Positions 12,380 through 23,000 of a DNA stretch of 64,000 bases are shown piece after piece. Position 1 is the stretch's first letter; every line of letters begins with the position of its first letter. A program made the translations under genes and the position numbers. A model generated the notes under the pieces. It worked only from the letters and a program-made list of their open reading frames with translations. It did not search any database and was not told where the DNA came from. The stretch spans positions 1 to 64,000 of the forward strand of contig JACCIX010000748.1 of the NCBI GenBank assembly GCA_025506515.1, written 5' to 3'. The stretch comes from Flaveria trinervia. Lineage: Eukaryota; Streptophyta; Magnoliopsida; Asterales; Asteraceae.

Positions 12380-12412
12380 CTTAGAAGATTGTACCAAGCT
12401 CCTTGACAAAGT

Positions 12413-12775
12413 TTACCTTTTCAATGCTGAGCTTACCATTTGTGACCTTGCCCTTTCCTGAATGTAACCATCTTCATCTCCTCCAAAGGCAACTAGCCCT
12501 CCATCAATCCTTTCAAAGTTCTGGAGTAGTGACCTATTGCCTGTCATGTGCCTGGAACAGCCATTATCAATGATCCCGACATTTTTGTTTGTCTTCAGTT
12601 GTCCCTGCACAAGAAAATGATTAGTTACATTTAGAAACCCGAGCCTTACTTGTCTTGGGCTCATTAGAGAAACAGAAGGTAATGCAATAGTAATAGATCC
12701 TATGGTTCTACTAAGAGGATCTTGAGCTGTTGTTGATGGAGAATTTTCAGTCACTTGGTCTTTCTTAGACTTCAC
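12413..12775 (-). pseudogene. S2b gag-pol junction and protease
   Basis: A copia aspartic protease begins here, followed by the region that T1 interrupts. The motif that is WIVDSGCSRHMTG in S2a reads GIIDNGCSRHMTG; the catalytic DSG triad is DNG at 12560-12568, so the enzyme is inactive. Downstream NRSLLQNFERIDGG and VAFGGDEDGYI match the S2a copy. Upstream NVTNHFLVQG is the peptide linking gag to protease. Confidence 0.85.
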
Positions 12776-14933
12776 ACCACCTTGGAGTCTTTGACTTGAC
12801 CTTCAATACTTCGAAAGCTTTTGAAAATTGGAAGTTTTGATGACTGATCCTTCAGAAGATTCTGTAGACACTGTAGCAGACTTCAATGCTTCGAAGTATT
12901 CCTTCCTTCCGAGACCAACTTTTCTTTCGAAGGCAATTTTCCACTTGCCTTCTTCTTAGATTTGGAGCTTCCGAAGAAAACAGATTTTCCTTCTAAAGCC
13001 TGAATCTTCTTTGAACTCTTGGAAGTCTTTGGTTTGATCATGTGAAGAGTACCCTTAGGATTCTATGGACAATCTTTAAGAAGATGAGCAGTACTCTCAC
13101 ACATAACACACTCTATTTTCTTCTTCCCAAGAGCCTTCTGCTGGGAATAAGACTGACTTTGGTCATATCCCTTCTCCACCCTCATCTTTGTAGATGCTGA
13201 GGCAGTCCTTTTGGGCTGGGGACTGTTCTTGGAGTTTGATGATGGTCTAGGCTGTGTAGCAGTGGTACATAGCAGATCAGTCTTCTTTTTGGTACTGAGA
13301 TGATTTGAACAAGAACCAGAACTCTTAGCAGAAGAGTTTAGGTTGATGTCTTCAATATTTACTACTTCAAACCCTACAGAGATAAATACTCGTTTCTGCT
13401 TGGAGACAAAAGTAGCCTTGTTCTCTTGAGCCTTCCTTGCTTTCCTTTTGCTCTTTCTGATCAAGTTCTTTCTCATTGACTTGGTCATCATAGTCTTCTT
13501 CTTCTCTCAGAAGGATAGTGGCCCTTCTTAGAACCCACCTTTTCACTCTTCTCAGGGCAATTCTTCACTATCACTTCTTCATCCTTTTCGCTCAAAGGAT
13601 CTATGAGAGAAAGCTTATTTTCATAAGTTCCACACCTAGGAGATCTTACAAACAAGATTATGTGTGGAGGAGCTATCTCATTTGATCCTAGTCCCTGCTT
13701 GTTTTGATAGCACACCTTGTTATGCAGGGATGAGGATATCATGTTCTTGAAGGTCTCTTCTTCAGGAACACACTTGTCTGCCTTGGCTTTGCTAATCACA
13801 AGCTCAGCCAGGCACTCAGTTAGCTTGGTTATGAGATCCTTGATTTGAGTCCTAAAATCTATATGCTCATTAGATCTGCCATCAGTGCTTGGTTTGGAGA
13901 AGCATCTTCCACCTGAAAGCCCTAGTCAAAGCTTCCTTCTTCAACAGCAACAGCAGCCTGCTGCTTTGGCTTCTCATTCTGCGGAGGTTTGTTAGTGTAG
14001 TTGGGTCTGGATTGTGTTTGGCCACCATTTGTTCTAGGTGCCTTACACTCCCTTGCAAAGTGGCCCATCAAGTTCCAGTTGTAACACTTGACTTTGTCTT
14101 TGTCCGGGCCAAACTTTCCACTAGTTGCATTGCTTGGAAACTTCCTTCCAGTCCGCTTGTAGAACTTCTTGGCTTTATGAGTGAGAAGAGCCATCTGTTG
14201 GACTATTTCCATGTACTCCAGATCATCTGGATGTATATAGTCCAGGTCTTCAAGGGTGAACAGGAAGCTGCCATAACTTTCATCAGAAGACACAAATGCT
14301 TGAGAAAATCTTGTCTCTTGGAATGGGCTTCTTTGAGTGTAGTCCTCCCTTGGTTTCTCTAGGAAAGTGATGAAAGGACCCTTTGGTGAGTTGTTAGGGT
14401 AGCATATGAGATGATATTAGGGTTCTATGCTATCCCTTTCAACCACATGCAGGGCTGAACCCATTTGATTGTTGGAGTTGCCAGATGAACCTTGCATGTT
14501 CATCTTTGGTAGCCACTGAGAATCCTACATAACTCTGTCAGAGTAAGAGTTCTGAGATTTTCAATCCGCTGGATCACCACACAGTAGTGTGTCCATTGCC
14601 TAGGAAGTGAGGACATGAACTTCCTTACAATGTCCCTGTTCTCAAGAGGAACTCCTTCATCCCCAAGGGTATCCACAATCTCAACATACCTGAAGTATTA
14701 CTGAGTAATGGTTTCACCTGTTTTGAAGGTGAAGTTTTCAAACTGTTGCTTTAGGAGATCCTTCTTATTCTCCTTGGCTTCAGAGGAACCCTCATACATC
14801 AGTTTCAGTGCATCCCATAGCTGCTTGGCTGTTTTACACTTCTTGAAACCTCTATATCAAAGTCATCAAGAGTGATAAGTGGGGACTTGTTCATGGTTCT
14901 AGTTTCCATATCAGTCTTGGAAATGGCTTCCAT
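12776..14933 (-). pseudogene. S2b gag
   Basis: The start ATG is at 14933 (METRTMNKSPLITLDDFD follows). About 80 residues of the capsid N-terminal half are deleted after FDI compared with S2a. The rest has UBN2-type remnants, then LEYMEIVQQMALLTHKAKKF, then a first knuckle CYNWNLMGHFAREC whose second Cys is Trp (near 14050-14090). Coiled-coil and basic segments follow, then a second knuckle CVMCESTAHLLKDC near 13065-13110. Frames change at about 14300, 13800 and 13060. CTTCCGAAG-like words lie inside the gag sequence at ~12790-12990. It is a decayed nucleocapsid protein gene. Confidence 0.85.
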
Positions 14934-15002
14934 TTGAAAAGTTTAGTATTTGTGTGTGTGAGGGATCTTAAGATGGTGAGATCTTATATTATTGTAAGTC
15001 TA

Positions 15003-15223
15003 GGATAAGATGGGTCTTCCTGATGCTAGAGGAGCTACTTCAATTGGAATTTGTGGAGCTTCCTCTTGTTGCACATCCTCAAAATGTTCTGACTCATCTT
15101 GAAGTTTGGAGATGGATGCTCCTTTCCTTTTCATCTTATACTTTAGTCTAGAAGCCATCCCTTTTCTCCTCTTCATACCTTTTAACTGAGGAGACTGGCG
15201 TGCAGCACCTTGTTTATCATCTT
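15003..15223 (-). pseudogene. S2c aORF, C-terminal side fragment
   Basis: Minus-strand frame that continues the aORF fragment at 62256-64000, now 47 kb away. It is basic then acidic (QLKGMKRRKGMASRLKYK, DESEHFEDVQQEEAPQ) and ends at a stop at 15000-15002. At the S3 border the reading frames on both sides agree when the 5-bp duplicate is overlaid. It abuts the S2b leader near 15005, where an LTR pair should be, so a deletion is inferred there. Function unknown. Confidence 0.6.
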
Positions 15224-15777
15224 TGTTGGGGCATATATTGTCATATATAGTGTGCCCGTCGCTTGACGAATAGTCTAGGCTTAATCTAATACACCTGATA
15301 TGTTGTAAACACATGAAACTGAGTCATTCGCATGAGCATATGCGAATGAGACTCAATCGTATGACTGAGCCATGCAAATGGACCAGTCGTGCGACTGAGA
15401 GTTGTTATTGGGCCATTCGTAAGACTGAACCATATGTATGGTCCAGTCGTACGATTGAACCATACGCATGGTCCAATCGTACGAATGGGCCCAATCGCAT
15501 CTGATATGGGCTGAGGCTTATAAATACCAGTTTCATTGTGTAGAGAGGTAAGGTTTTGAGAAGTATGCTCGGGGCCTAGGTGCTGCCGGATGAGAGGGGA
15601 GATCATGCTCGATCTCCCCTTGCCAAGAGTCTTGATTCTTATGTTCAACGAGCTTGTAATCATTAGGTTTTATCAATGAAACCATTCTATTATTTGTTCA
15701 TTCTATTGTTTGTCTCTTGGTTTTCTTTCCTTCCGTCAAGAACACGGTCTGATGTCAACCGATCTAGGGACTTCACA
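15224..15777 (+). repeat. S3 left LTR (type D)
   Basis: Starts TGTTGGGGCATATATTG and ends GGGACTTCACA two bases before a primer site. U3 has many near-palindromes such as CAGTCGTGCGACTG (15384-15397) and TCGTACGA, ending just before a TATA box (TATAAATA, 15519-15526). TATA to LTR end is about 255 bp. Its first 245 bp recur at 17212-17456. It does not resemble the right-end LTR at 61604. Confidence 0.85.
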
Positions 15778-15779
15778 AT

Positions 15780-15792
15780 TGGTATCAGAGCC
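15780..15792 (+). other. S3 primer-binding site
   Basis: TGGTATCAGAGCC lies two bases after the LTR, the usual complement of the plant initiator-Met tRNA 3' end. Confidence 0.9.
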
Positions 15793-17211
15793 GGTTACTG
15801 CTAGAATGATCTAACAATCATTCTAGCAACCCGAGCTCTTGATTTCTGGATCTATTTCATGTTATTTGACGTTAAACCCACTTCGTGTTCTTGGTGTTTT
15901 GCTAAGCTATTGTTACATGTGTTGTTTCTTGGTTAAAATCGATCTTGGAACCACGTTCTTATCACCCTTTTGAATCTTATGATGTCTATTTTGTTTTGGT
16001 TCATGTAAAATTCATCAGATTAGGCTTTTTGGCAGCCATGGCGGCTGCAGATCTGAAAATCTATGTGCTGACCCGTTCATGTGACTAGACCATTAGTATG
16101 GACCATTCGTATGACTAGACCATGCTAATTGACCATTCGTACGACTAGACCGTGCGAGTGGACCAATCGTATGTTCAGTTGTGCGACTGGACCAGTCGTA
16201 TGTTTAATCGCATGACCGAGTCATCCGCATTGTTCATCCGCATTTGTCCATTCTCACGACTGAGCCATCCGTATTGACTCATCCGCATTTGTCCAATCTC
16301 ATGATTGACTCTTCCACATTTGTCCAATCGCATGATTGACTCATCTGCATTTGTCCAGTCGCATGAATATATCATTCGTATCATCCATTCACACGAATGT
16401 GATATTTGTCCTCCATGTCATACGAATGAATGGAGTTCCAGACCAAAAAAAAAAGAGTCTGGAACTACCTTTTGCACAGATTTGAGGATGAGCAAAGCAC
16501 ACTCACTCTAAGGTTCTTTTGTCAAATAAGTTCGATGGATACCCATTATTCGTTGGACTTCCAGTATAGATGAGTTTAGATAGAACACAAAAGAGAGAAG
16601 AGAAGATGTCAGCAGCCGGTGTTGATTTTGTGGGGTAGTCAGGAGCATCTGACTATTTATGGGCCAATCAAGTTATATTTATCTGCACAGAGAGGATTCT
16701 GATTCTTAGGGGGAATCCATGTATAGAGAAATTGAAGACGTAACTAGAAAGTGATGATGTGAGCTGGTTTTTGATGATGAATCTGAGTGCATGCTGATTT
16801 GTTTGAGATTGTCAGCTGTGGATTGGAACCTTCTACTTTTTGCCCAATACACCGTATAAAGATGCTAGGAGAGCACAATGTTTATATATTGGGATATGCT
16901 GAATTGAGGGGGAGTTTCTGTAGGTGTTAATGTTAATCAGGTTAGCCTGTGTGAAGATTGGAGCAATGGAAAACTATTCGTGTCATTATCTGGAAAAATC
17001 AGTCATATGGGGAATCTTGCTGCTATGATGGTGTTCTACAAAGTAAACGAAAGCAGTTGTGCCTAAATTAATTTTTAGGGATATTGTAGCAACCTGACGG
17101 ATAAGCAACGTTGGCTAATATGGTTTTTTGTTTGATTCTATTAGCAACCAGAGCAAAGATTGACCGAAGGTGTTATCTACTATTCACAAGCAACGTCCAA
17201 AGGGGAATTTG
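15793..17211 (+). other. S3 leader, non-coding, with word cluster
   Basis: About 1.4 kb with no readable gag. From 16070 to 16420 it holds a degenerate array of the S3 words (GACTAGACCATG, CATCCGCATTTGTCC, TCGTACGACT), very like U3. A 9-bp inverted repeat GTTCCAGAC/GTCTGGAAC around an A-rich loop spans 16435-16465. GAGGGGGAGTTT near 16906 and AAAGGGGAATT just before 17212 resemble polypurine tracts. The second directly abuts the partial LTR, so 15224-17456 looks like a small LTR-leader-LTR unit. Confidence 0.6.
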
Positions 17212-17456
17212 TTGGAGCATATATTGTCATATATAGTGTGTCCATCGCTTGACGAATAGTCTAGGCTTAATGTAATACACCTGATCTGTTGTAAGCACAT
17301 GAAACTGAGTCATTCACACGAGCATATGCGTATGAGACTCAGTCGTACGACTGAGCCACACAAATGGACCAGTCGTGCGACTGAGAGATGTTATTGGGCC
17401 ATTCGTAAGACTGAACCATAAGTATGGTCTAGTTGTACGATTGAACCATACGCATG
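17212..17456 (+). repeat. S3 partial LTR (type D), truncated
   Basis: Starts TGTTGGAGCATATATTG and follows the LTR at 15224 for 245 bp, then stops abruptly after ACCATACGCATG, before the TATA box would appear. The next base begins gag sequence. It is preceded by a polypurine-like tract, as a 3' LTR should be. The truncation point marks a deletion between this LTR and the S3 gag. Confidence 0.85.
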
Positions 17457-18970
17457 TAAGACCTTCAGTTTTGTGTCTCTGGGTGAATCAAACATTTCCT
17501 GTGTCGAGGGATTGGATGATGGCTCTACGAGTGAAGGTGAAATCATAGTTGAACAAGTAATGTCAGATAATGAAGAAGCTGTGAATGTGGTAAATCATCT
17601 GATTGAAGAAGAACATAGAACGACATGTTCAGAATCTCTAGCATTCAAAGAGTCTAACTCTGCATTGATGGCTGATTCAACTGATTCTTCATAGGTAAGT
17701 ACGAAAGACCAACTTTTTGAAAATCATGCTTGTATTGAATGTAACAAATTTACAGAAAGCATTGATTTGAAATTTGCTAGGTTATTAGACCACAATGATA
17801 GCTTAGTAAATGATTTACAACTATGCACAGAAGCTAATCGTATTTTGAAACAGAATGAGTGTAGTTATAAAGAAAAAATAGAACTTTTAGGTAAACAACT
17901 AAGGGAAACTGAGGTTGTTGCTTTTAATCAATCAAATGATATAAAGTTTTATCTAAATTCTTTGGAAGAAACAAAGAAAGAAAAAGTAGTTTTAGAAGTC
18001 GAAGTCAATTCTTTAAAACAAAAACTGCACAGTTGGTCCAGTTCTTCTCACATAGTTCAACACTTAGTAAAAGAACAAAATAATAGGGAAGGGTTGGGTT
18101 ACAAAGTAGTTCCAACACCACATGAGATCATTTTAATACAAAATGTAGACCTGTAAATAACAACCCAATTTAGGATCATGTGGTGTCCACTCCTCTGGTT
18201 AGTGATCCTGATTCCACGGGTAAACCGGTGAAATCTGTCACTAAACAGAAGGAGGCTACTTTGAAATCAAAAGGAAAGATGCCAGTTGAGAATTTAAATG
18301 ATGTATTTAAAAGGGTTAATGTAAGGTCAGGTTCACCAAAGTCTATTTCAGAACCCAAACTGACTAAACCAGTTAACCACACACGTGTTAGTCATTAAAG
18401 TCCAACCAAAGGGCATGTTAAAGATGTTCAAAATGTCAAAATAATTTATTTTGTTAATAAAGGTGATACATCTAAACGAGAAGTGACTAAACCCAACCAG
18501 ACTCGTGTCACACCTGTATCACAATCAACCCCACATAAACAGTTTCATCAACATGTAGAAGGGAGATCATGCTACAGTTGTGGAAAGAGAGGACATATTT
18601 CTTCTAATTGTCCTTATTATTAGACTCCCAGATAGAAAATTGAACTTTATGACACTATACAAAGTTCTTCTAAAAGGAGTTCTATTACTCCTCTGAAGAG
18701 AACTAATGAACCTAAAGTTCAAACTATAAGCCAGCAATCTGTTTATCACAAATAGGCATTACACAAAACTGGCTTATGCAAAGAAAAGTCCAGTTAATTG
18801 TCTGATAGTGAGAATAATAAGAAGAATGGTATGCCCTGATCCTCAAGTGGATAGTGGATAGAGTTTATGATGTTTGATTCCTCAGGGTCACCCAAGCCAG
18901 TTAAGGCTTGGGTCCCGAGCCTAAACTGATCATTTCCTCTGAATGTGCAGGGTGTCCATTTCAGTGCTAT
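17457..18970 (+). pseudogene. S3 gag, C-terminal part
   Basis: The capsid N-terminal half is missing. The surviving part begins KTFSFVSLGESN, then an acidic segment (LDDGSTSEGEIIVEQV). An in-frame TAG at 17692 is followed by a coiled coil (17767-18153, FARLLDHNDSLVNDLQL to NSLKQKLHSW). A shifted frame from 18180 carries a basic segment and a CCHC knuckle CYSCGKRGHISSNC (18570-18611), followed by further stops. The KAWVPSLN peptide before 18935 is the gag-protease connector also seen in S2a. It would bind element RNA in an intact relative. Confidence 0.85.
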
Positions 18971-19012
18971 CATAAATACCTGGATTGTTGATAGTGGGGC
19001 ATCTAGGCACAT
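18971..19012 (+). pseudogene. S3 protease active site, left half
   Basis: WIVDSGASRH is readable at 18981-19010, with the catalytic DSG at 18990-18998. The next codon is split by S1a. Removing S1a and one CACAT copy joins it to MTGNLSLLFNV at 31620 onward. The active triad is intact here. Confidence 0.9.
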
Positions 19013-19959
19013 TGACAGGATCAGCGATCACAAGTTTGATGTATTAGAGTTCAAAGCAGCGGAATAGGAACAGGAATTAGACAAATTGTAGCAAGTAATC
19101 GATACTTGTATGCATTAAGAGCACATACGGTTATAGTGAGAGAATATATATTTCTGATTCAAGGAATGTTTATAGATATAGAATATTTCTAATCAAATCA
19201 TTCAAATCATTCACATATTACAATAGGTTGTCACTCCTTATATAGAGTGCAACAATCACTGCTGTTATCACGGAAAGTGACAACTGGCAGATCTATTACA
19301 AAAATAACTAAATCTTAACAAACTACTGATTAGAAACTACTGAAACTACAACGACTGAAGAACAAGCTCTTCAGTCGTTTTACAAAACTACTGAAACATA
19401 AAACTACTGAAACTAGAAATATAAAACTACTGATATCACAACTACTGAAGAAGTACTCTTCAGCAGTTGTGACAACTACTGAGGCTTCAGTACTTGATCT
19501 TCAGACTTTGACCTTCAGGTGTTTCATCAGCTGATGACTTCAGTAGATGTCATCAGTTGATGTCTTCAATCTTTGTCTTCACACTTTGTACATCAGTTGT
19601 TGATCTTCAGCACTTGTAAACTCTTCAGCTGTTGTACTTCAGTACTTTGGTCTTTCAGCTTCAGCACTTGCGTTCTTCAGCTATTGTACTTCAGTACTTT
19701 GGTCTTTCAGCTTCAGCACTTGCGTTCTTCAGCTGTTGTACTTCAGCACTTTAGTCTTTCAGCTTCAGCACTTGCGTTCTTCAGCTGTTGTACTTCAGCA
19801 CTTTAGTTCTTCAGCTGCTGCAGTCTTCAGCACTTGATCTTCAGTTGTTGAAGTCTTCAGCACTTGTCAAACTGCTGATGAGGCTTTCAGCAGTTGTTGT
19901 GATACCATGTGGGACTTAGAGGTTTTCTAATCTTGGCTCATTGGTTCTTTTGTCCAACA
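19013..19959 (-). repeat. S1a 3' LTR
   Basis: 947 bp. Minus-strand TATA box CTATATAAGG (plus 19236-19245). U3 has a tandem array of 52-bp units starting at 19623, 19675, 19727 and 19779, each built from CTTCAGCTGTTG, TTCAGTACTTTGG and CTTCAGCACTTG. It also has ACTACTGA/TCAGTAGT words. It matches the LTR at 30680-31616 closely. Confidence 0.95.
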
Positions 19960-19968
19960 AACTCTCCT
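19960..19968 (-). other. S1a polypurine tract
   Basis: Minus-strand AGGAGAGTT abuts the 3' LTR. The equivalent tract in S1b is AGGGGGAGTT. Confidence 0.75.
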
Positions 19969-20046
19969 GAACCAGTGCAGCCAAAACCTCTAAATTATTA
20001 TTATCCCACTTATTGTTGGCAAAATGTTGGTCTTTTTCCTTCTTGA

Positions 20047-23000
20047 TCAGTAGAGAAGATGACCCATGTAAGCTCCGGCCTGGGAAGAAATCTCAGATAT
20101 TTGTTTGGCAGGGTATGAATGGGAACTCTGTTTTGGGGAACTGGACACAGAGTTGTTATCCCATTCATGAGATTTACTTCCCCATAATGAGTCTGTAAGA
20201 CTCTCGAACATAGGCCTCAAGGAGAACAACTTGTTCCTCCTGAGAGAGTTCTTCTACTCCTCCTTCGAAAAAGAACTCTGGACCATAGTACTCTGATAAG
20301 TACTTCATGGTCCTGCCATTTTCAGCTCCATCGTAGTTACCTCCCTATATACAAATTCATCAGGATGGTTGCCTTCAAGGAGTAACTGGAGCTCATTCTT
20401 CTGGATGTCTTCAAGCTTTTTATATACAACCCCTTCTTAATCATCTTGTTTTCTAGTAAAGCTTGAGGGGTCATCTTGCTTGGTGAGCTTTCTTGAATTC
20501 ATCAATGATTTCCCAAGGTGAGACTACAATGGCCAACATGATGGTAGAATCTATTGTTTTTCTGACCTGGCCATTGTACCTGTGTGGAATAGTTCTTTTA
20601 TGGATTCTAGAACTCACCCTGGGGTCTGGCCATACTCTCACTCTCTCCTTCTGATACTGAAAAGTGTGCCTGAGAGTGTACAGCCTTTGAGCATGCCCTT
20701 TCATGGCTTGAATAGATGATGACTGAGGAAATTCCTTGTCAACCATCTTCAACAGTTGCTCATCGTGCTGTTTCTGCTGTTCTTCATCTTCTATCTTGAC
20801 TCTGACCATTTCCCTTTGAGAGTCAGGTGTGATCATGGGTTGACTTTGGGGTTTTGGTAGCTTTAGAACAGCAGAGAGTGGCAGACTATCATCTTCATCC
20901 TCCTCTTCTTCTTCTTCTTCCATCCTCAGCACCCTTCTCCCTCCTCTAGGTGCATCACTGGATGATGGTTGGGTTGGTGAAGGAATTGGTTTTGAAGATT
21001 GAGGATGTTTGGATTTTGGCTTAGAGATTGGTTGGGAGATTTGAGGGATAGGCTCTGTTTGAGTGGGTGGAAGGGAAGGTTGATCCAGCATCTTGTAGTA
21101 AGTTTTGCCTTTGTGAGTTTAGCCATCTCCAACCTTTTACCAGCCCCAGCCTCATCAAGGGCTTCCACAATAATCCCTTTGTTGAATTGCTCAGACAGAC
21201 AGATTCTGGTGGCTATAGCCAGAATGCTATCCCTGGTCCACGCGCGAATCTCCATTAACGATCTTCCTAAGTATTTTGCAATGAAGCGGATCATTATTTC
21301 ATCTCTCTCTTTTTCAAGAGCATCATACCCAGCCCATCGGTCTGAATCTCTTGGACTTCCAACCTTTTGATCTCACTATCCAATGTGGCTGTATCAAACC
21401 CCTGCCTGAAGAGTTGTTCAATTATTTTATCCATGGATCGGCTGTGTGTAGTGTCAGCTTCTTTTACCAGCTCTTCCAAGGATTTGTCTTCAGCAGTATG
21501 ATCATCAGCACTTTTCTTTCTCTTGTAGGTGAGCAGAGGTTGCTTTTCTTTCTCCTCCTCTTGGGCTTGCTTTTCTTCCTTCTTTTCCTCTGTTCTTTTC
21601 CTCTTCTTTTCTTTCACTGCAGTACTCTCCCCCTTTTTGGATGCATTGGAGGAAGGGGTTTGTACCGCAGAAAGTGTCTTTTGCACAGCAACATCAATCA
21701 AGGGTTGTAAAGTTGAGGAAAGCCTCTCATCATTGGCTTTAGTCACAATATCAGTGATTATGGGTGTGATGAGAGGGAGGGAATTTTGAAGTATAGCACC
21801 TATTTGCTCAAGAGGGTTCTGTTCCTGAGAAATAGGGCCTAAAGCAGAGGTAGGTGGTTGAGTTTGGAGTGGCTCAGTGTTTGGGGAACCTTCAAGGGAA
21901 GGTGCCATCTGTGGGTTGGTAGGGGCAGATGGTCTTTCTCCTTGTGAGAGGTGGTCAAGTAGGTTTTGCAGCCTACTGACTTTCTCTTCAAGGATTGTGT
22001 TCTGGCAAGAACATCGTAGAAAAAGCCCAGGTCATCATCAGCCGAAGCTGAATCATCTGACCTCCTGGTTGGAGCAGGATTTACATGCACTGGGTGTAGA
22101 CCAGTTGTTGCATGTGCCCCTTGTGCTTGGTACTGAGGACTTCTAGCCTTAGGACAATGTCCATCATCAGTGTTGCCTAGAGTGAGGTCTTAGCATTGTT
22201 ACCAGCCGCATTCTGATCATGTGCTGATTCAGAAGAGGTGGCAGCCTCACTAGAAATTCTAAGCTCCTTATCTACACCAGGAGATAGAAGTGGTAAACCC
22301 CTGTGCTGTGGGTTCTCAAGTGCACTGTGTTCCTCCCCCTCAATTGTAGAGGTGTTCCCAGTAGTAAGTGGTTTCTGGGGAGGGGGTGAGGAGTGCAGTT
22401 GAGTTAGCACTTGTGCAACTATTAAAGTTGGGCTGTGAGGGGCGGTTGTTTGGGGTGAAGGGATAGAAGCAGTGTGCACCTGGGGAGGTGGTGCTTTTCA
22501 ATGGCAATCTCCTCAAGTGAGGAAGATCCCAGATATGTAGGTACCCCTTGTGTGGTTGCTGCAGGCTCCTGTTGAGAGGAGGCCTGAGCGGCTATGGCTG
22601 GAAGAGTCATTGTATCCACTAGGGGGTTTGGAGTAGTGGATATATCCTGTGTTTGTGGTGCAGGGGCATCCTCAGGGGACTCAATTCCCTGAGTAGCCGT
22701 TTTGGGTTTCTTTTTGGTGGGTTTGGTGGGGACTTTTGATTTGGAGGTGGTGGCTGTGGGTTCCAGCTGCGTGGGTTTTCGCAGCTTGGCAGCCATTTTG
22801 AGTGTCTGGTCAGAGTTGTGCCGGGAGTATACTTCTGGTAGAACAGCCGTAGCAGGGACTCCCAAGCCAACAAGTCCCTCAGCATTAAGCTGGTTTGTAA
22901 TGATGGCCATTATGAACCGTGGATATAGTATCCAACGGTTGGCAATTAGTTTTTGAGCCATATCCTTGAGCTCCGAAAATATTATTTCTGAAAAGTTTAG

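Larger units (their letters stand above)
887..15005 (-). mobile_element. S2b: Sirevirus-like copia remnant (interrupted by T1)
   Basis: This is a minus-strand element broken in two by T1 at 4363-12379. The left part (887-4362) holds the pre-aORF spacer, RNase H, RT and integrase. The right part (12385-~15005) holds protease, gag and a short leader. The integrase N-terminal region before 4363 and the protease after 12384 join once T1 and one CTTAG copy are removed. Its aORF and 3' LTR would lie left of the window. Its 5' LTR and primer site are missing: beyond ~15005 the sequence becomes the aORF of another element (S2c), so a deletion or recombination has removed that end. Assignment to the S2 family rests on gag, integrase and CTTCCGAAG words shared with S2a. 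Confidence 0.8.

Noticed and set aside
15780..15792. tRNA gene remnants at GGTATCAGAGCC and its reverse complement in other elements
   Set aside because: Only the 3' tRNA complement is present, directly beside LTR ends. These are primer-binding sites.
17690..17700. AG-GTAAGT donor consensus at the in-frame stop of S3 gag
   Set aside because: Only S3 has it. The sequence right after it continues the gag coiled-coil frame, so the TAG is better read as a simple stop mutation.
18930..18955. Splice-acceptor-like signals (CTAAC, T-rich run, TGCAG, GG) before the protease in all five Sirevirus copies (27575-27600, 50240-50265, 54560-54585, 12605-12635, 18930-18955)
   Set aside because: In S1a and S2b the stretch is open in the pol frame, and across copies it encodes a similar gag-protease connector (for example NVTNHFLVQG), so the nucleotide likeness is explained by protein conservation. 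No shared donor was found.
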